From Aurantiacibacter sp. D1-12 (GTDB lineage: Bacteria > Pseudomonadota > Alphaproteobacteria > Sphingomonadales > Sphingomonadaceae): a DNA stretch of 64,000 bases. Shown here piece after piece: positions 8,583 to 19,174 of the stretch. The position numbers were made by a program, and so were the translations under genes. The DNA lies in assembly GCF_028858515.1 (NCBI RefSeq), contig NZ_JAPJZJ010000003.1:512674-576673 (forward strand), given 5' to 3'. The notes under the pieces are model-generated. The model was given only the letters and a program-made list of their open reading frames with translations, was not told the origin of the DNA and ran no database searches. Positions within the stretch are counted from its first letter, which is position 1, and the number at the start of each line of letters is the position of its first letter.

Positions 8583-9842
8583 ATGCGATTCGGTTTTCAC
8601 AAGGCAGCATTGATGATCGGTGCCGCGGCGCTGCTCACGCCCGTGGCCGCGGCCGCGCAGGCGCGTGATCTTGACAGCGCGCAAAGCGATGTTCGGGTGT
8701 TCCAGGGCAATGTCGACAGTGCAGAGGCGGTGTTCGAAGTTTCGATCCCGGCCAACTCCATCATGACAATTGATGTGATGACCACATCCGATCTCGACCC
8801 GATCGTTTCGGTCACCGATCTCGCCTCGGGCGAGGTGATTGCGGAAGATGATGACGGCGGCGACGGGCTCAATTCGCGCGTGCGCATTCGCGGCGAAGAA
8901 AACGGCCGCCGCATTTCCATCGCGGTGAACAGCTTTGATGCCGACTGGGTTGGCGAGGGCGAGAGCTATGGCGGCAGTTTTGACCTGCGGTTGGAAACGC
9001 GCGCTTGGTCGCCGCCGGTCACGCGCACCGTCACCTATGGTTCGCGCGAAACGGGCACCGTCGATGGTGAGCCGAACCTGTTTGAAATGGTGGGTGTTGC
9101 CGGAGAGCGGGTGGAAATCTCGCTCGTCGCACCGGAGGAAAGCTTCCTCGATCCGTTGCTTGAAATGCGCGATGCGAGTGGAGAGATTGTCGCCTACAAC
9201 GATGATGGCGGCAACGGTCTCAACTCGCTGATTACGCATGTGTTTGAGGCGGACGGCACCTACACCATTGCCGCGACGGGCTATGGCGAAAGCACGGGCG
9301 ATTTCGTGCTGCGCATTCGCGAACGTCGCGAAGCGGTGGCGCAGCTGCCGTTGCAGGTGATCGGGATCGAGGATCAGGCTTCGGGCGAGCTGGCGAGCAT
9401 GTATGTCGAGGATGAACTGCGCCCGACGACCATCTCTTACCAGCTGAGCGAAGAAGCGATGGCGACGATCCTGGGCGGCGATGGCGATGTGACCATCCGC
9501 ATGAACGCGGTGGGTGAGACTGACGAGGATTTCGGCGGCGGGCTCGATCCCTATGTCGACGTGGGATTCGATACGCCACTCGGCTTTGCGGTTGTGGCCG
9601 CGGACGATGACGGATCGGGCACGCTCGATTCGATGTTGCCGCTGGACCTTGGCCTGCTGGCCGATACGCCCGAGTTGCTGAGCATGCTGCGCATCCGCGT
9701 GCAGGGCTTTGGCGGATCGGGCGGGGCTTACACGCTCGAGATCACCGAGGGCATGGAAGCGCGGGCAGAGCCACTGGTTGACTTTGCCGTGCCGCCGCCG
9801 CCGATCCAGATCGCTCCTCCGGCACCTCCGCCGTCCGAGTGA
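8583..9842 (+). CDS. Exported protein with PPC-like beta domains
   Basis: A 419-residue secreted protein. The signal peptide (FHKAALMIGAAALLTPVAAAAQA) is followed by repeated beta-sandwich segments resembling bacterial pre-peptidase C-terminal (PPC) domains. Three related acidic turns are seen, of the forms DDDGGDGLNS, NDDGGNGLNS and DDDGSGTLDS, a style often linked to Ca2+ binding. The tail is proline-rich. There is no catalytic domain, so it may be a cell-surface or periplasmic binding protein. ATG 8583 follows AAGGGGG and directly precedes the signal peptide. A clear terminator follows at 9863-9890. Confidence 0.7.
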   Translation: MRFGFHKAALMIGAAALLTPVAAAAQARDLDSAQSDVRVFQGNVDSAEAVFEVSIPANSIMTIDVMTTSDLDPIVSVTDLASGEVIAEDDDGGDGLNSRVRIRGEENGRRISIAVNSFDADWVGEGESYGGSFDLRLETRAWSPPVTRTVTYGSRETGTVDGEPNLFEMVGVAGERVEISLVAPEESFLDPLLEMRDASGEIVAYNDDGGNGLNSLITHVFEADGTYTIAATGYGESTGDFVLRIRERREAVAQLPLQVIGIEDQASGELASMYVEDELRPTTISYQLSEEAMATILGGDGDVTIRMNAVGETDEDFGGGLDPYVDVGFDTPLGFAVVAADDDGSGTLDSMLPLDLGLLADTPELLSMLRIRVQGFGGSGGAYTLEITEGMEARAEPLVDFAVPPPPIQIAPPAPPPSE

Positions 9843-9862
9843 TCGGCTGACATGAGTGCACG

Positions 9863-9890
9863 AAGGGCGGGGGGCTCCTCCGCCCTTTGT
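9863..9890 (+). terminator. Rho-independent terminator after the PPC-like gene
   Basis: AAGGGCGG (9863-9870) pairs with CCGCCCTT (9880-9887) around a 9-nt loop and is followed by TTGTCGTT. It lies 20 bp after the stop codon of the exported protein. Confidence 0.7.
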
Positions 9891-9908
9891 CGTTAGAGGC
9901 GCAAGGCG

Positions 9909-10760
9909 ATGATCGAAGACGACACACCCCAACCGCTCTGGCGTCGCGCCGGAAAGTTCGCGCTCGCGGGTGTGTTCACCCTCGCGCTGTTCTTCGCCGC
10001 CGCATGGGGCTTTGATGCGAGCGCGGTGCGCGTGTTCCTTGGCCTGACGCCCGAGCTCGACGTGCCCTATGTCGCGACGCGCAGCGCGATGGTGGACACC
10101 ATGCTCGATATGGCCGGGGTGGGGGAAGAGGACTATGTCATCGACCTTGGCACGGGTGACGGGCGCATCCTGATCGCTGCCGCGCAGGATCGGGGGGCGA
10201 GGGGGTTGGGCGTTGATCTCGACCCGGCGTTGATCCGCGAAGCCACCAGCACTGCCGAAGACCTCGGCCTCGAAACCCGCGTGCAGTTCGTGGAGCAGGA
10301 CCTGTTCGACACCCCGCTCTCCGAAGCAACGGTCGTCACCATGTTCCTCCTCCCAGAGGTCAACCTGCGCCTGCGCCCGCGCTTGCTGGAGGAGCTCGCC
10401 CCCGGCAGCCGTGTGGTCTCCAACCGCTTCGACATGGGCGACTGGCGGCCGGACGATGTGCGCCGCGTGGGCGGCTACAACGCCTATGCTTGGGTGGTCC
10501 CCGCGCAAGTGGCGGGCACATGGCGGTTGGAAGTGGACGGGCGGAGCATCCCCATCAGGCTTGAACAGCAATTCCAGCGCGTCCAGGGTTTCGCGGCGGT
10601 TGGCGGGGAGCAGCTGGTCTTCAGCTCTGTCCTCAATGGCACCGCGATGCGTTTCACGCTTGATCTGGGCGGAGAGCAGGCGCTGGTGTTTGACGGCACG
10701 GTGCGCGGGGACAGGGTTGTGCCGGACGAGGGCGGGGACTGGAGCATGGTGAGGGAGTAG
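9909..10760 (+). CDS. Membrane-anchored SAM-dependent methyltransferase
   Basis: A 283-residue protein with one N-terminal transmembrane segment (about residues 16-34). A class I methyltransferase domain follows: motif I is VIDLGTGDGRILIAAA (about residues 77-92), then GVDLDP for the ribose-binding acidic residue, and QDLFDTPL. The last third is a separate beta-rich region of unknown function. It likely methylates a membrane-associated or periplasm-proximal substrate from the cytoplasmic side; no substrate can be inferred. It has its own start after a terminator, so it is probably independently expressed. Confidence 0.8.
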   Translation: MIEDDTPQPLWRRAGKFALAGVFTLALFFAAAWGFDASAVRVFLGLTPELDVPYVATRSAMVDTMLDMAGVGEEDYVIDLGTGDGRILIAAAQDRGARGLGVDLDPALIREATSTAEDLGLETRVQFVEQDLFDTPLSEATVVTMFLLPEVNLRLRPRLLEELAPGSRVVSNRFDMGDWRPDDVRRVGGYNAYAWVVPAQVAGTWRLEVDGRSIPIRLEQQFQRVQGFAAVGGEQLVFSSVLNGTAMRFTLDLGGEQALVFDGTVRGDRVVPDEGGDWSMVRE

Positions 10761-10780
10761 TTTGTAAGGCCCACCCCTAA

Positions 10781-10802
10781 CCCCTCCCGCAAGCGGGAGG
10801 GG
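10781..10802. repeat. Short palindromic repeat (GC-rich hairpin)
   Basis: CCCCTCCCGC (10781-10790) and GCGGGAGGGG (10793-10802) form a perfect 10-bp stem with a 2-nt loop. It sits just after the methyltransferase gene and before the 307-bp element. It resembles dispersed REP-like sequences of alphaproteobacteria and could also act as a transcript end. Confidence 0.55.
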
Positions 10803-10818
10803 GACTGGTTCGCGCTGT

Positions 10819-11125
10819 TTGTTTGTTTTTCGCACCGACCTCCGTCGGCGCGTCCTCGCTAGACGCGCAGCATAGCTGCGCCCGCTGCGGGCGGGCAGTC
10901 GCCCTTGCCCTCGGCTAGGCGCCGAGCGAGCTCCGCGACACAGTAGCTATCTGGCGTTGTAATCGGGCGCGACCAGCGACCGACAGAGGGCGACCGCCCG
11001 ACCGCAGGTGCCCCGCAGCGCAGCGGAGGGAACAGCACCGAGGACGAACCCGCGGAGGCGGGTTCATGAAACAAACAAATCCCGCGGAAACCTGGACCAG
11101 CGCTCTCGGTGCGGAAAACAAACAA
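10819..11125. repeat. 307-bp non-coding element with 20-bp terminal inverted repeats
   Basis: The left end (10819-10838, beginning TTGTTTGTTTTTC) and the right end (11106-11125, reverse complement) match at 19 of 20 positions. The interior is packed with small palindromes, for example CCGACCTCCGTCGG, GCGCGTCC..GACGCGC and GCAGCATAGCTGC. No convincing gene is present. A partial internal echo of the end motif (AACAAACAAA) occurs near 11070. The layout fits a MITE-like or other dispersed non-autonomous element, or a large structured RNA. This accounts for most of the 387-bp gap 10761-11147. Confidence 0.55.
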
Positions 11126-11147
11126 TTCCTCTCCCCACGCGCCACCG

Positions 11148-11804
11148 TCAGCAATCATTCCCCTCACTACCTTCCAACAACCGCTTTGCCGCCGCCTTGC
11201 GCTCCATCATCTTGTCGATCTTGGCGTTGAGGCTGGCGAGCGCTTCGGGGCGGCGGGCGCGCTCCTCGGCGCGGATTTCGGCCTTCACTTCCTCGCGGAT
11301 GCGCTCGTAGAGTGGGTGCCCCGGCACAACGCTCGACAGCGCGGCAGACCCGCCATAGCGCTCCGCACGCCGCTGGCGCAGGAAGAACATCACCAGCGCC
11401 TCGTTATGCCGCACCTCGGTGCCGAGCACCTTGCCCGAAGAGACGACCATCCGCTCCTCCCCTGCAATCGCGCGGGCGAGCGCGCAGTCCTCCAGCCGCG
11501 AAACCCCGCGATCCACCGCTGCCTCCCACGCCGCATGAAACTCCTCCGCCCCGGGCCGCAGGCGCAGCTTGTACAGCGCCTCGAGCGAAGCCCCGATATG
11601 CCTGGCGGCCTGCCTGACGATGCCGGTGGCCGCCAGATGCGCGATAAACTTGCGCTGCCGGTCCGCCGTGATGGAATTCTTGCGCGGAGCGACATGCGGG
11701 ACGGGGGTGAAGGAGAGGAGCGGATCGTCCTCCGCCAGCGGCTCGGCAGCGGGCGCGGTGACGTAGGAGGTGGCTTGGGCGGGGAGGGCGCGTGTGTTTT
11801 TCAT
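11148..11804 (-). CDS. Conserved hypothetical with helix-turn-helix-like segment
   Basis: A 218-residue GC-rich gene. After a variable N-terminus comes ITADRQRKFIAHLAATGIVRQAARHIGASLEALYKLR, which reads as a helix-turn-helix resembling those in phage terminase small subunits and sphingomonad orphan regulators. The C-terminus (EEVKAEIRAEERARRPEALASLNAKID) is charged and helical. It is not a convincing terminase without a large-subunit neighbour. Function is unknown. Its composition matches the host chromosome, unlike the two genes immediately upstream, so the three are probably not one acquired unit. Confidence 0.65.
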   Translation of the reverse strand: MKNTRALPAQATSYVTAPAAEPLAEDDPLLSFTPVPHVAPRKNSITADRQRKFIAHLAATGIVRQAARHIGASLEALYKLRLRPGAEEFHAAWEAAVDRGVSRLEDCALARAIAGEERMVVSSGKVLGTEVRHNEALVMFFLRQRRAERYGGSAALSSVVPGHPLYERIREEVKAEIRAEERARRPEALASLNAKIDKMMERKAAAKRLLEGSEGNDC

Positions 11805-11846
11805 GCTCGCGGTTGGAGCAGGGGGTGAGAGCTGTAGGAAAGTCGA

Positions 11847-12323
11847 TTATCGTTTAGTCCGTGTTTTCACAACGGTCTGATTAAGAATGCGCCGATTGAT
11901 CTTTCTTTTCCATGATGCCTGACGCTCAGACAAGGATCGTTTTCGTGCTGTGCTCAAGAGAAATCGATATTCATCTTCACCAAAGAGAAAGCCTCGCTCC
12001 CATGCATATTCGATCACGGCGATATTTGGATTGGCTTCGGGGTCATTGGATATGCGTTTCAACCCATCAAACAGCGTACCCGTGTCGATTCCAATAAATC
12101 GATTTATGCAAACATTTCCAACGTATGTTTTGGACCCCGTCAGCTTGTTTTCGATATAGCAGTGCTCTTTGATGTCTTGTCCGCAAGGACAGGTATCCCA
12201 TTCTTCGGAGATTTCTACCGCGACAAGATTCCACTCGGTCTTCGCGACATCAAAAATGCCCGCTTGTGACAGCGGAAGAATATGAGCTTTCAACCTTTCA
12301 AAGTTATGTGACACACTAATCAC
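11847..12323 (-). CDS. Small Cys-rich protein, candidate zinc-binding partner of the DUF6119 protein
   Basis: A 158-residue protein with a conserved CPCG-x7-C...VGNVCINRF block near residues 45-75 (CPCGQDIKEHCYIENKLTG then YVGNVC). This pattern occurs in small uncharacterised proteins of phages and genomic islands and probably holds a metal ion. The C-terminus is strongly basic, which would suit nucleic-acid binding. It starts with GTG at 12323, overlapping the DUF6119 stop by 8 bp, which implies translational coupling. The gene is clearly AT-richer than its surroundings. Role unknown; the coupling suggests the two proteins work together. Confidence 0.75.
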   Translation of the reverse strand: MISVSHNFERLKAHILPLSQAGIFDVAKTEWNLVAVEISEEWDTCPCGQDIKEHCYIENKLTGSKTYVGNVCINRFIGIDTGTLFDGLKRISNDPEANPNIAVIEYAWERGFLFGEDEYRFLLSTARKRSLSERQASWKRKINRRILNQTVVKTRTKR

Positions 12324-14034
12324 CAGCGCCTGTTTCGACTTTGAGAAAGGCGATACCAGATTGGAATTTGCGGTCTTTCGTCAGGAAGCGATGTGTTTTA
12401 ACAAGCTCATACCGTGCCATAAATGGCAGGTCGCCAACGCCCAAGGCAGGTTTAGTATGCAGAATACAAAACAGCACGCAGAAATTCTGCTCTTCAACTT
12501 CTTCGCGAGTCTCCGGTATGAGATCCAGGAAAGTTTGCTTTAGCTTTCCTTGGTTCCATTCTCGCTCGTCTTCTCCCAGCCAGCGGCGCATGTCCGCACA
12601 AGTGTTCTGATCACTCGTAAACGCATGCGCGTAGAAGCGTGCCTGTAGAAAAAGATGGCTAATTGAAGCCGAGCCCGAAGAGTATCGCTTCGCTTGGACC
12701 AGATCACCGCCAAGCGAAAAAAGGTCACAAACTTCGTATTGTGCTCGTCCTGCGATCAATATGTTAGCCTGGTCGAAGCAGTATACATTCTCATTGTCGA
12801 CTGCCGTTTTCCGACAGAAGATTGCCTCACGGTTCTTACGTGAAACAGGGTCAAAAATATTTATGTCGTTAACAAGATAATCACGTTCACAGATATCGAT
12901 TTCCTCTTCGATATAGGAGGAGATTTCATCGACCAGCTCTTGAGAGACTTCACGCCACCTTCCCCCAGACAGCACGAATGTGCGTCCCTCCCAGTCCACC
13001 TCCGCAACCAAACATTTGTATGCATTTGAGAATTTTCCAAGATAATCTCGGTCGGGATCATATCGATAGATTGGCCAGCCTTTGAGGCGATCGGCAGTAA
13101 GGTCTGCCATGCGACGCCGAGGTTGATTTACTAGATCATCGATCCGCAAATCCTCATACAACGGTGGCAATCCAGCTTCGCCACGAGGCTTGTAGGCAAA
13201 CAGAGGGTCATCGCCTTCAATGAATTCTGGGGGAGCCAGATGGATCCTCGAGAAATCTCTTTCTTCGATGGTTGCCGCGACGATATTGTCAAGCCTTTGA
13301 ATGACTTCCGGATCGTTTTCGAGTCGAAAACGGTCAAAGTCACGAAAATCAGTGTTTTCGTATTCTCGTGATAGGTATCTCGTTTCGAGGATGTCCAAGT
13401 ATCGTGAGAGTGTAGGCCATTCCAATTTGCTTTCCCGCGGCAAAAGAAAGCTCAGCTGGTCTTTCCCTCTGATATTCTCAATTTGATCTCTAAACTCACC
13501 TTTGGCGATGCCGGACAATGTCCTGATATTTTCGGCATCTAGATCAACTGCAAATCCACCCAATGTTGTTCCGGCCGACGATTGTCGCTCCGTTTGGAGA
13601 CTGATAGCTTCATGTGCGGCTGTCTGGAGGCGCTTGATTCCACCTTCGCTATCGCAGATATTCATTCCAACTCTCAAACCGAAATCATGGACGATCTTCT
13701 CCTTATCGAGGGGCTGATCAGCATGCATACCGAAGACCAAAGCATATCGCCTAACTTCATCTTCCAAATTACGTTGGAGGAGCACGAGCGCTCTGGGAAA
13801 ACTGTTGAACGATTCAAATTCGAACGGGTCATCTGGGAGTCCGGAGTTGATAAAATTCAACCAAGGTACCTGTTCAGCGTTCTTTCTTGAGCGAATTACA
13901 TCGAACCACACCCAAACCGAGAGACCGTCGATATCCGGGATTGTCTTGAAGGCATTTGGAAAGCCATCAACTGCATCTTCAAAATCGATGCCGTCTTTTA
14001 TGCGAAAGACTGTCGCTTTGCGTTGATCTGCCAT
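12316..14034 (-). CDS. TIGR04141/DUF6119 sporadically distributed protein, nuclease-like motif
   Basis: A 572-residue protein matching the TIGR04141 (DUF6119) pattern. The N-terminal half has YALVFGMHADQPLD and HDFGLRVGMNICD, a family landmark. The C-terminal half has QYEVCDLFSLGGDLVQAK (E434, D437, D444, K449), then SGSASISHLFLQARFYA. The E...D-x4-K arrangement followed by a SHLF-x-Q helix resembles a PD-(D/E)XK nuclease core; this is my reading of the motif. The family is patchily distributed and known from mobile or defence-rich regions, with no established biochemical role that I can state. Low GC relative to neighbours indicates acquisition. It overlaps the downstream Cys-rich gene by 8 bp. 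Confidence 0.85.
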   Translation of the reverse strand: MADQRKATVFRIKDGIDFEDAVDGFPNAFKTIPDIDGLSVWVWFDVIRSRKNAEQVPWLNFINSGLPDDPFEFESFNSFPRALVLLQRNLEDEVRRYALVFGMHADQPLDKEKIVHDFGLRVGMNICDSEGGIKRLQTAAHEAISLQTERQSSAGTTLGGFAVDLDAENIRTLSGIAKGEFRDQIENIRGKDQLSFLLPRESKLEWPTLSRYLDILETRYLSREYENTDFRDFDRFRLENDPEVIQRLDNIVAATIEERDFSRIHLAPPEFIEGDDPLFAYKPRGEAGLPPLYEDLRIDDLVNQPRRRMADLTADRLKGWPIYRYDPDRDYLGKFSNAYKCLVAEVDWEGRTFVLSGGRWREVSQELVDEISSYIEEEIDICERDYLVNDINIFDPVSRKNREAIFCRKTAVDNENVYCFDQANILIAGRAQYEVCDLFSLGGDLVQAKRYSSGSASISHLFLQARFYAHAFTSDQNTCADMRRWLGEDEREWNQGKLKQTFLDLIPETREEVEEQNFCVLFCILHTKPALGVGDLPFMARYELVKTHRFLTKDRKFQSGIAFLKVETGAGD

Positions 14035-14070
14035 ATATTCAATCCCATACCTTCAATACTTTATACGTCC

Positions 14071-14111
14071 ATTTTGCACTTTCGCCACTAGAGACTTTCT
14101 TAGTGCAAAAT
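14071..14111. promoter_or_regulatory. 10-bp inverted repeat upstream of the DUF6119 gene
   Basis: ATTTTGCACT (14071-14080) is repeated in perfect inverted orientation as AGTGCAAAAT (14102-14111), separated by 21 bp. It starts 37 bp upstream of the DUF6119 start and covers the expected promoter, so it may be an operator. It could alternatively mark the right edge of the acquired segment. Confidence 0.5.
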
Positions 14112-14220
14112 GATGGGTGCTTGACCCCACCACCAATCCCCCCTAAGTGCGCGCCCATTCGTGGCTCTCCTTCGGGAATCGCTGCGGGTAGATAGAGCTG
14201 AACATTGCCGGTTTTGTCCC

Positions 14221-14254
14221 GGGCTCCTCGGCATTCATGCGAGGGGCTCTTTTC
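14221..14254 (+). terminator. Terminator-like hairpin with no rightward gene upstream
   Basis: GGGCTCCTCGGCA (14221-14233) pairs with TGCGAGGGGCTC (14238-14249), with one bulged G and a TTCA loop, and is followed by TCTTTTCT. It is oriented rightwards although the nearest upstream genes run leftwards. It may be the remnant of a displaced plus-strand gene upstream of rpsL, or a leader element. Confidence 0.45.
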
Positions 14255-14414
14255 TATTGGGGCGGTTGATGCGTTTATAGCATTTGGCCGCTCGGGGCGG
14301 CCGCCAAAGTAACCCGGTGCTCGAAAGCGTCGAGTGGAGAGTTCAAGCTCGTCAGAGCGCAGCCCTCGCGCAAGCGGGGGTCTCGTGCCTCTCGCTCCGC
14401 GCTTGCGGACTGCG

Positions 14415-14434
14415 ATCCCAGCTTTCGCTGGGAT
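14415..14434. repeat. Palindromic dispersed repeat upstream of rpsL
   Basis: ATCCCAGC-TTTC-GCTGGGAT is a perfect 8-bp stem with a 4-nt loop, followed by GACGG. This core resembles short palindromes scattered through alphaproteobacterial intergenic regions. The gap 14035-14497 also holds a GGCCGC/GCGGCC hairpin at 14286-14302. No gene and no clear -35/-10 pair for rpsL were found there. Confidence 0.5.
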
Positions 14435-14497
14435 GACGGCTTTCAGAACATTCCATCCGGCGCTGGTAGCATCATCGTAACACGGTGAAGAGTAAAT

Positions 14498-14869
14498 ATG
14501 CCGACTATTAACCAGCTGGTGCGCAAGCCGCGCAAGCCGATTGTCAAGAAGAGCAAGTCTGCTGCCATGCAGTCCGCTCCGCAGAAGCGTGGTGTTTGCA
14601 CCCGCGTCTACACGACGACCCCGAAGAAGCCGAACTCGGCACTGCGCAAGGTTGCGAAGATCCGTCTGACCAACCAGCGTGAAATCATCGCCTATATCCC
14701 GGGCGAGGGTCACAACCTCCAGGAACACTCCGTGGTGCTGATCCGCGGCGGCCGTGTGCGCGACCTTCCCGGTGTGCGCTACCACGTGCTGCGCGGCGTG
14801 CTCGACACGCAGGGTGTGAAGGACCGCAAGCAGAGCCGTTCGAAGTACGGCGCCAAGCGGCCCAAATGA
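14498..14869 (+). CDS. rpsL: 30S ribosomal protein S12
   Basis: 123 residues, full length. S12 sits at the decoding centre and guards translational accuracy. The two loops known from streptomycin resistance are visible: TPKKPNS with Lys at 43, and GGRVRDLPG with Arg at 88 where streptomycin-sensitive bacteria such as E. coli have Lys. First gene of the str cluster (rpsL-rpsG-fusA-tuf). It is followed by an unusually long 255-bp spacer containing several hairpins before rpsG. Expression probably starts in the 463-bp region upstream, but no promoter could be called with confidence. Confidence 0.98.
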   Translation: MPTINQLVRKPRKPIVKKSKSAAMQSAPQKRGVCTRVYTTTPKKPNSALRKVAKIRLTNQREIIAYIPGEGHNLQEHSVVLIRGGRVRDLPGVRYHVLRGVLDTQGVKDRKQSRSKYGAKRPK

Positions 14870-14878
14870 TTTGGTGCG

Positions 14879-14896
14879 GTCAGGCGTCCGCCTGAC
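14879..14896. other. Hairpin directly after rpsL
   Basis: GTCAGGCG-TC-CGCCTGAC is a perfect 8-bp inverted repeat starting 9 bp after the rpsL stop. It lacks a T-run, so it is more likely a processing or stability element than a terminator. Confidence 0.4.
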
Positions 14897-14912
14897 CTCG
14901 GTGCCGGCCCGT

Positions 14913-14972
14913 CTCCCCCTCCCAACCACCCGATGATTTTCCGATCACGGATCGGGTGGTTGGGAGGAGAAG
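14913..14972. repeat. Long hairpin repeat, copy 1 (rpsL-rpsG gap)
   Basis: The left arm CTCCCCCTCCCAACCACCCGAT (positions 14913-14934) faces ATCGGGTGGTTGGGAGG (14951-14967), giving 17 paired bases with imperfect pairing beyond. The loop contains TTTTCCGATCACGG. It shares arms and loop core with copy 3 between tuf and rpsJ. Confidence 0.7.
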
Positions 14973-15013
14973 CCGGACCGACACAGGTTAGTTTCAATCG
15001 CGGATTTGGTCCG

Positions 15014-15065
15014 CTCCCCCTCCCGACCACCTTCACGGTAGTCTTTGGGTGGTCGGGAGGGGGAG
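15014..15065. repeat. Long hairpin repeat, copy 2 (rpsL-rpsG gap)
   Basis: CTCCCCCTCCCGACCACC (15014-15031) and its exact reverse complement (15048-15065) form a perfect 18-bp stem around a 16-nt loop. The right flank GGAGCCGCAAG is shared with copy 3. Arm sequence differs from copy 1 at a compensated position (A to G with T to C), so base pairing seems to be conserved. Confidence 0.7.
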
Positions 15066-15081
15066 TGGGCCGGAGCCGCAA

Positions 15082-15101
15082 GCCTCGATGGACATCGAGG
15101 C
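15082..15101 (+). promoter_or_regulatory. Hairpin just upstream of the rpsG ribosome binding site
   Basis: GCCTCGAT-GGAC-ATCGAGGC is a perfect 8-bp stem ending 8 bp before the AAGGAG that serves rpsG. In E. coli, S7 represses the str operon by binding the rpsL-rpsG spacer. This hairpin is a candidate for an equivalent control site, by position only. Confidence 0.4.
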
Positions 15102-15124
15102 GCACTCCGAAGGAGTTATGAAGA

Positions 15125-15595
15125 ATGTCACGTCGTCGTCGTCCCGAGAAGCGGGAAATCCTGCCGGATCCCAAGTTTGGTGATCAGGTGCTGTCGAAGT
15201 TCATGAACAACCTCATGCTGGACGGTAAGAAGGCCGTTGCAGAGGGCATCGTCTATTCGGCTCTCGACACCGTCGAAGCCAAGGCGAAGACCAACCCGGT
15301 CGAGCTGTTCCATGAAGCGCTGAACAATGTGAAGCCGCAGGTCGAGGTTCGCTCGCGCCGTGTGGGTGGTGCTACCTACCAGGTGCCGGTCGAGGTTCGC
15401 CCCGAGCGTGCGCAGGCTCTCGCCATTCGCTGGCTGATCGGTGCTGCGCGCGGTCGTGCGGAAACGACCATGAGCGCGCGTCTCTCGGCTGAACTGATGG
15501 ATGCTGCCAACAACCGTGGCAACGCTGTCAAGAAGCGCGAAGATACGCACCGCATGGCCGACGCCAACCGCGCCTTCTCGCACTACCGCTGGTAA
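15125..15595 (+). CDS. rpsG: 30S ribosomal protein S7
   Basis: 156 residues, the usual length. S7 nucleates assembly of the 30S head by binding 16S rRNA and contacts E-site tRNA. The N-terminus [19 protein letters not shown] and the [16 protein letters not shown] block are family-typical. The start at 15125 lies 9 bp after AAGGAG; a closer out-of-frame ATG at 15118 is not used. It is separated from rpsL by repeat-filled DNA and from fusA by 64 bp containing a small GCCGC/GCGGC hairpin. Confidence 0.98.
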   Translation: MSRRRRPEKREILPDPKFGDQVLSKFMNNLMLDGKKAVAEGIVYSALDTVEAKAKTNPVELFHEALNNVKPQVEVRSRRVGGATYQVPVEVRPERAQALAIRWLIGAARGRAETTMSARLSAELMDAANNRGNAVKKREDTHRMADANRAFSHYRW

Positions 15596-15659
15596 AACGC
15601 CGGTAACAATGGGGCCGCACCTGTGGCGGCTCTCGCAAAACTGATTTGGAGTAACTGAT

Positions 15660-17795
<2,136 letters not shown>

Positions 17796-17890
17796 GGCGA
17801 GCGATACAGCTAGGGGCGGCGCCTGATTCAACGGGTGCCGCTTCCTCCCCCGGTGAAATTCAATTTTGACTAACAGAGGTTATTGAGAAA

Positions 17891-19066
<1,176 letters not shown>

Positions 19067-19096
19067 TTCGTTGCCCCAACAGGGCGATGAGATGAG

Positions 19097-19130
19097 GGCC
19101 CGTTCTTCCTTAGGGAAGGGCGGGCCTTTG
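19097..19130 (+). terminator. Rho-independent terminator of the str operon
   Basis: GGCCCGTTCTTCC (19097-19109) pairs with GGAAGGGCGGGCC (19114-19126) around a TTAG loop, with two G-U pairs, followed by TTTGCTTTCTTGTTT. Thirty bp downstream of tuf, it should separate the str and S10 transcripts. Confidence 0.85.
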
Positions 19131-19174
19131 CTTTCTTGTTTAGTGCGGCCACCACGTCCGTGGCGGCCTCGGTG

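Noticed and set aside
8508..10835. 775-codon open frame on the minus strand
   Set aside because: It runs antisense to two good plus-strand genes (the PPC-like and methyltransferase genes), has no recognisable domain and shows the His/Arg/Asp bias expected from the opposite strand of GC-rich codons.
10859..11310. Short frames inside the 307-bp element
   Set aside because: Composed of translated palindromes with Arg/Pro/Gly runs and no start signals.
11148..11804. Phage terminase small subunit indicating a prophage
   Set aside because: Only the helix-turn-helix region is reminiscent; no large terminase, portal, capsid or integrase gene is nearby, and base composition is host-like.
12316..14034. 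Reading the DUF6119 gene as part of a full toxin-antitoxin or restriction-modification system
   Set aside because: No methyltransferase, specificity subunit or small antitoxin-like gene is adjacent; only the Cys-rich partner is linked.
14039..14929. 296-codon minus-strand frame over the rpsL upstream region and rpsL
   Set aside because: It is antisense to rpsL and passes through hairpin repeats; no family resemblance. The repeats keep frames open by chance.
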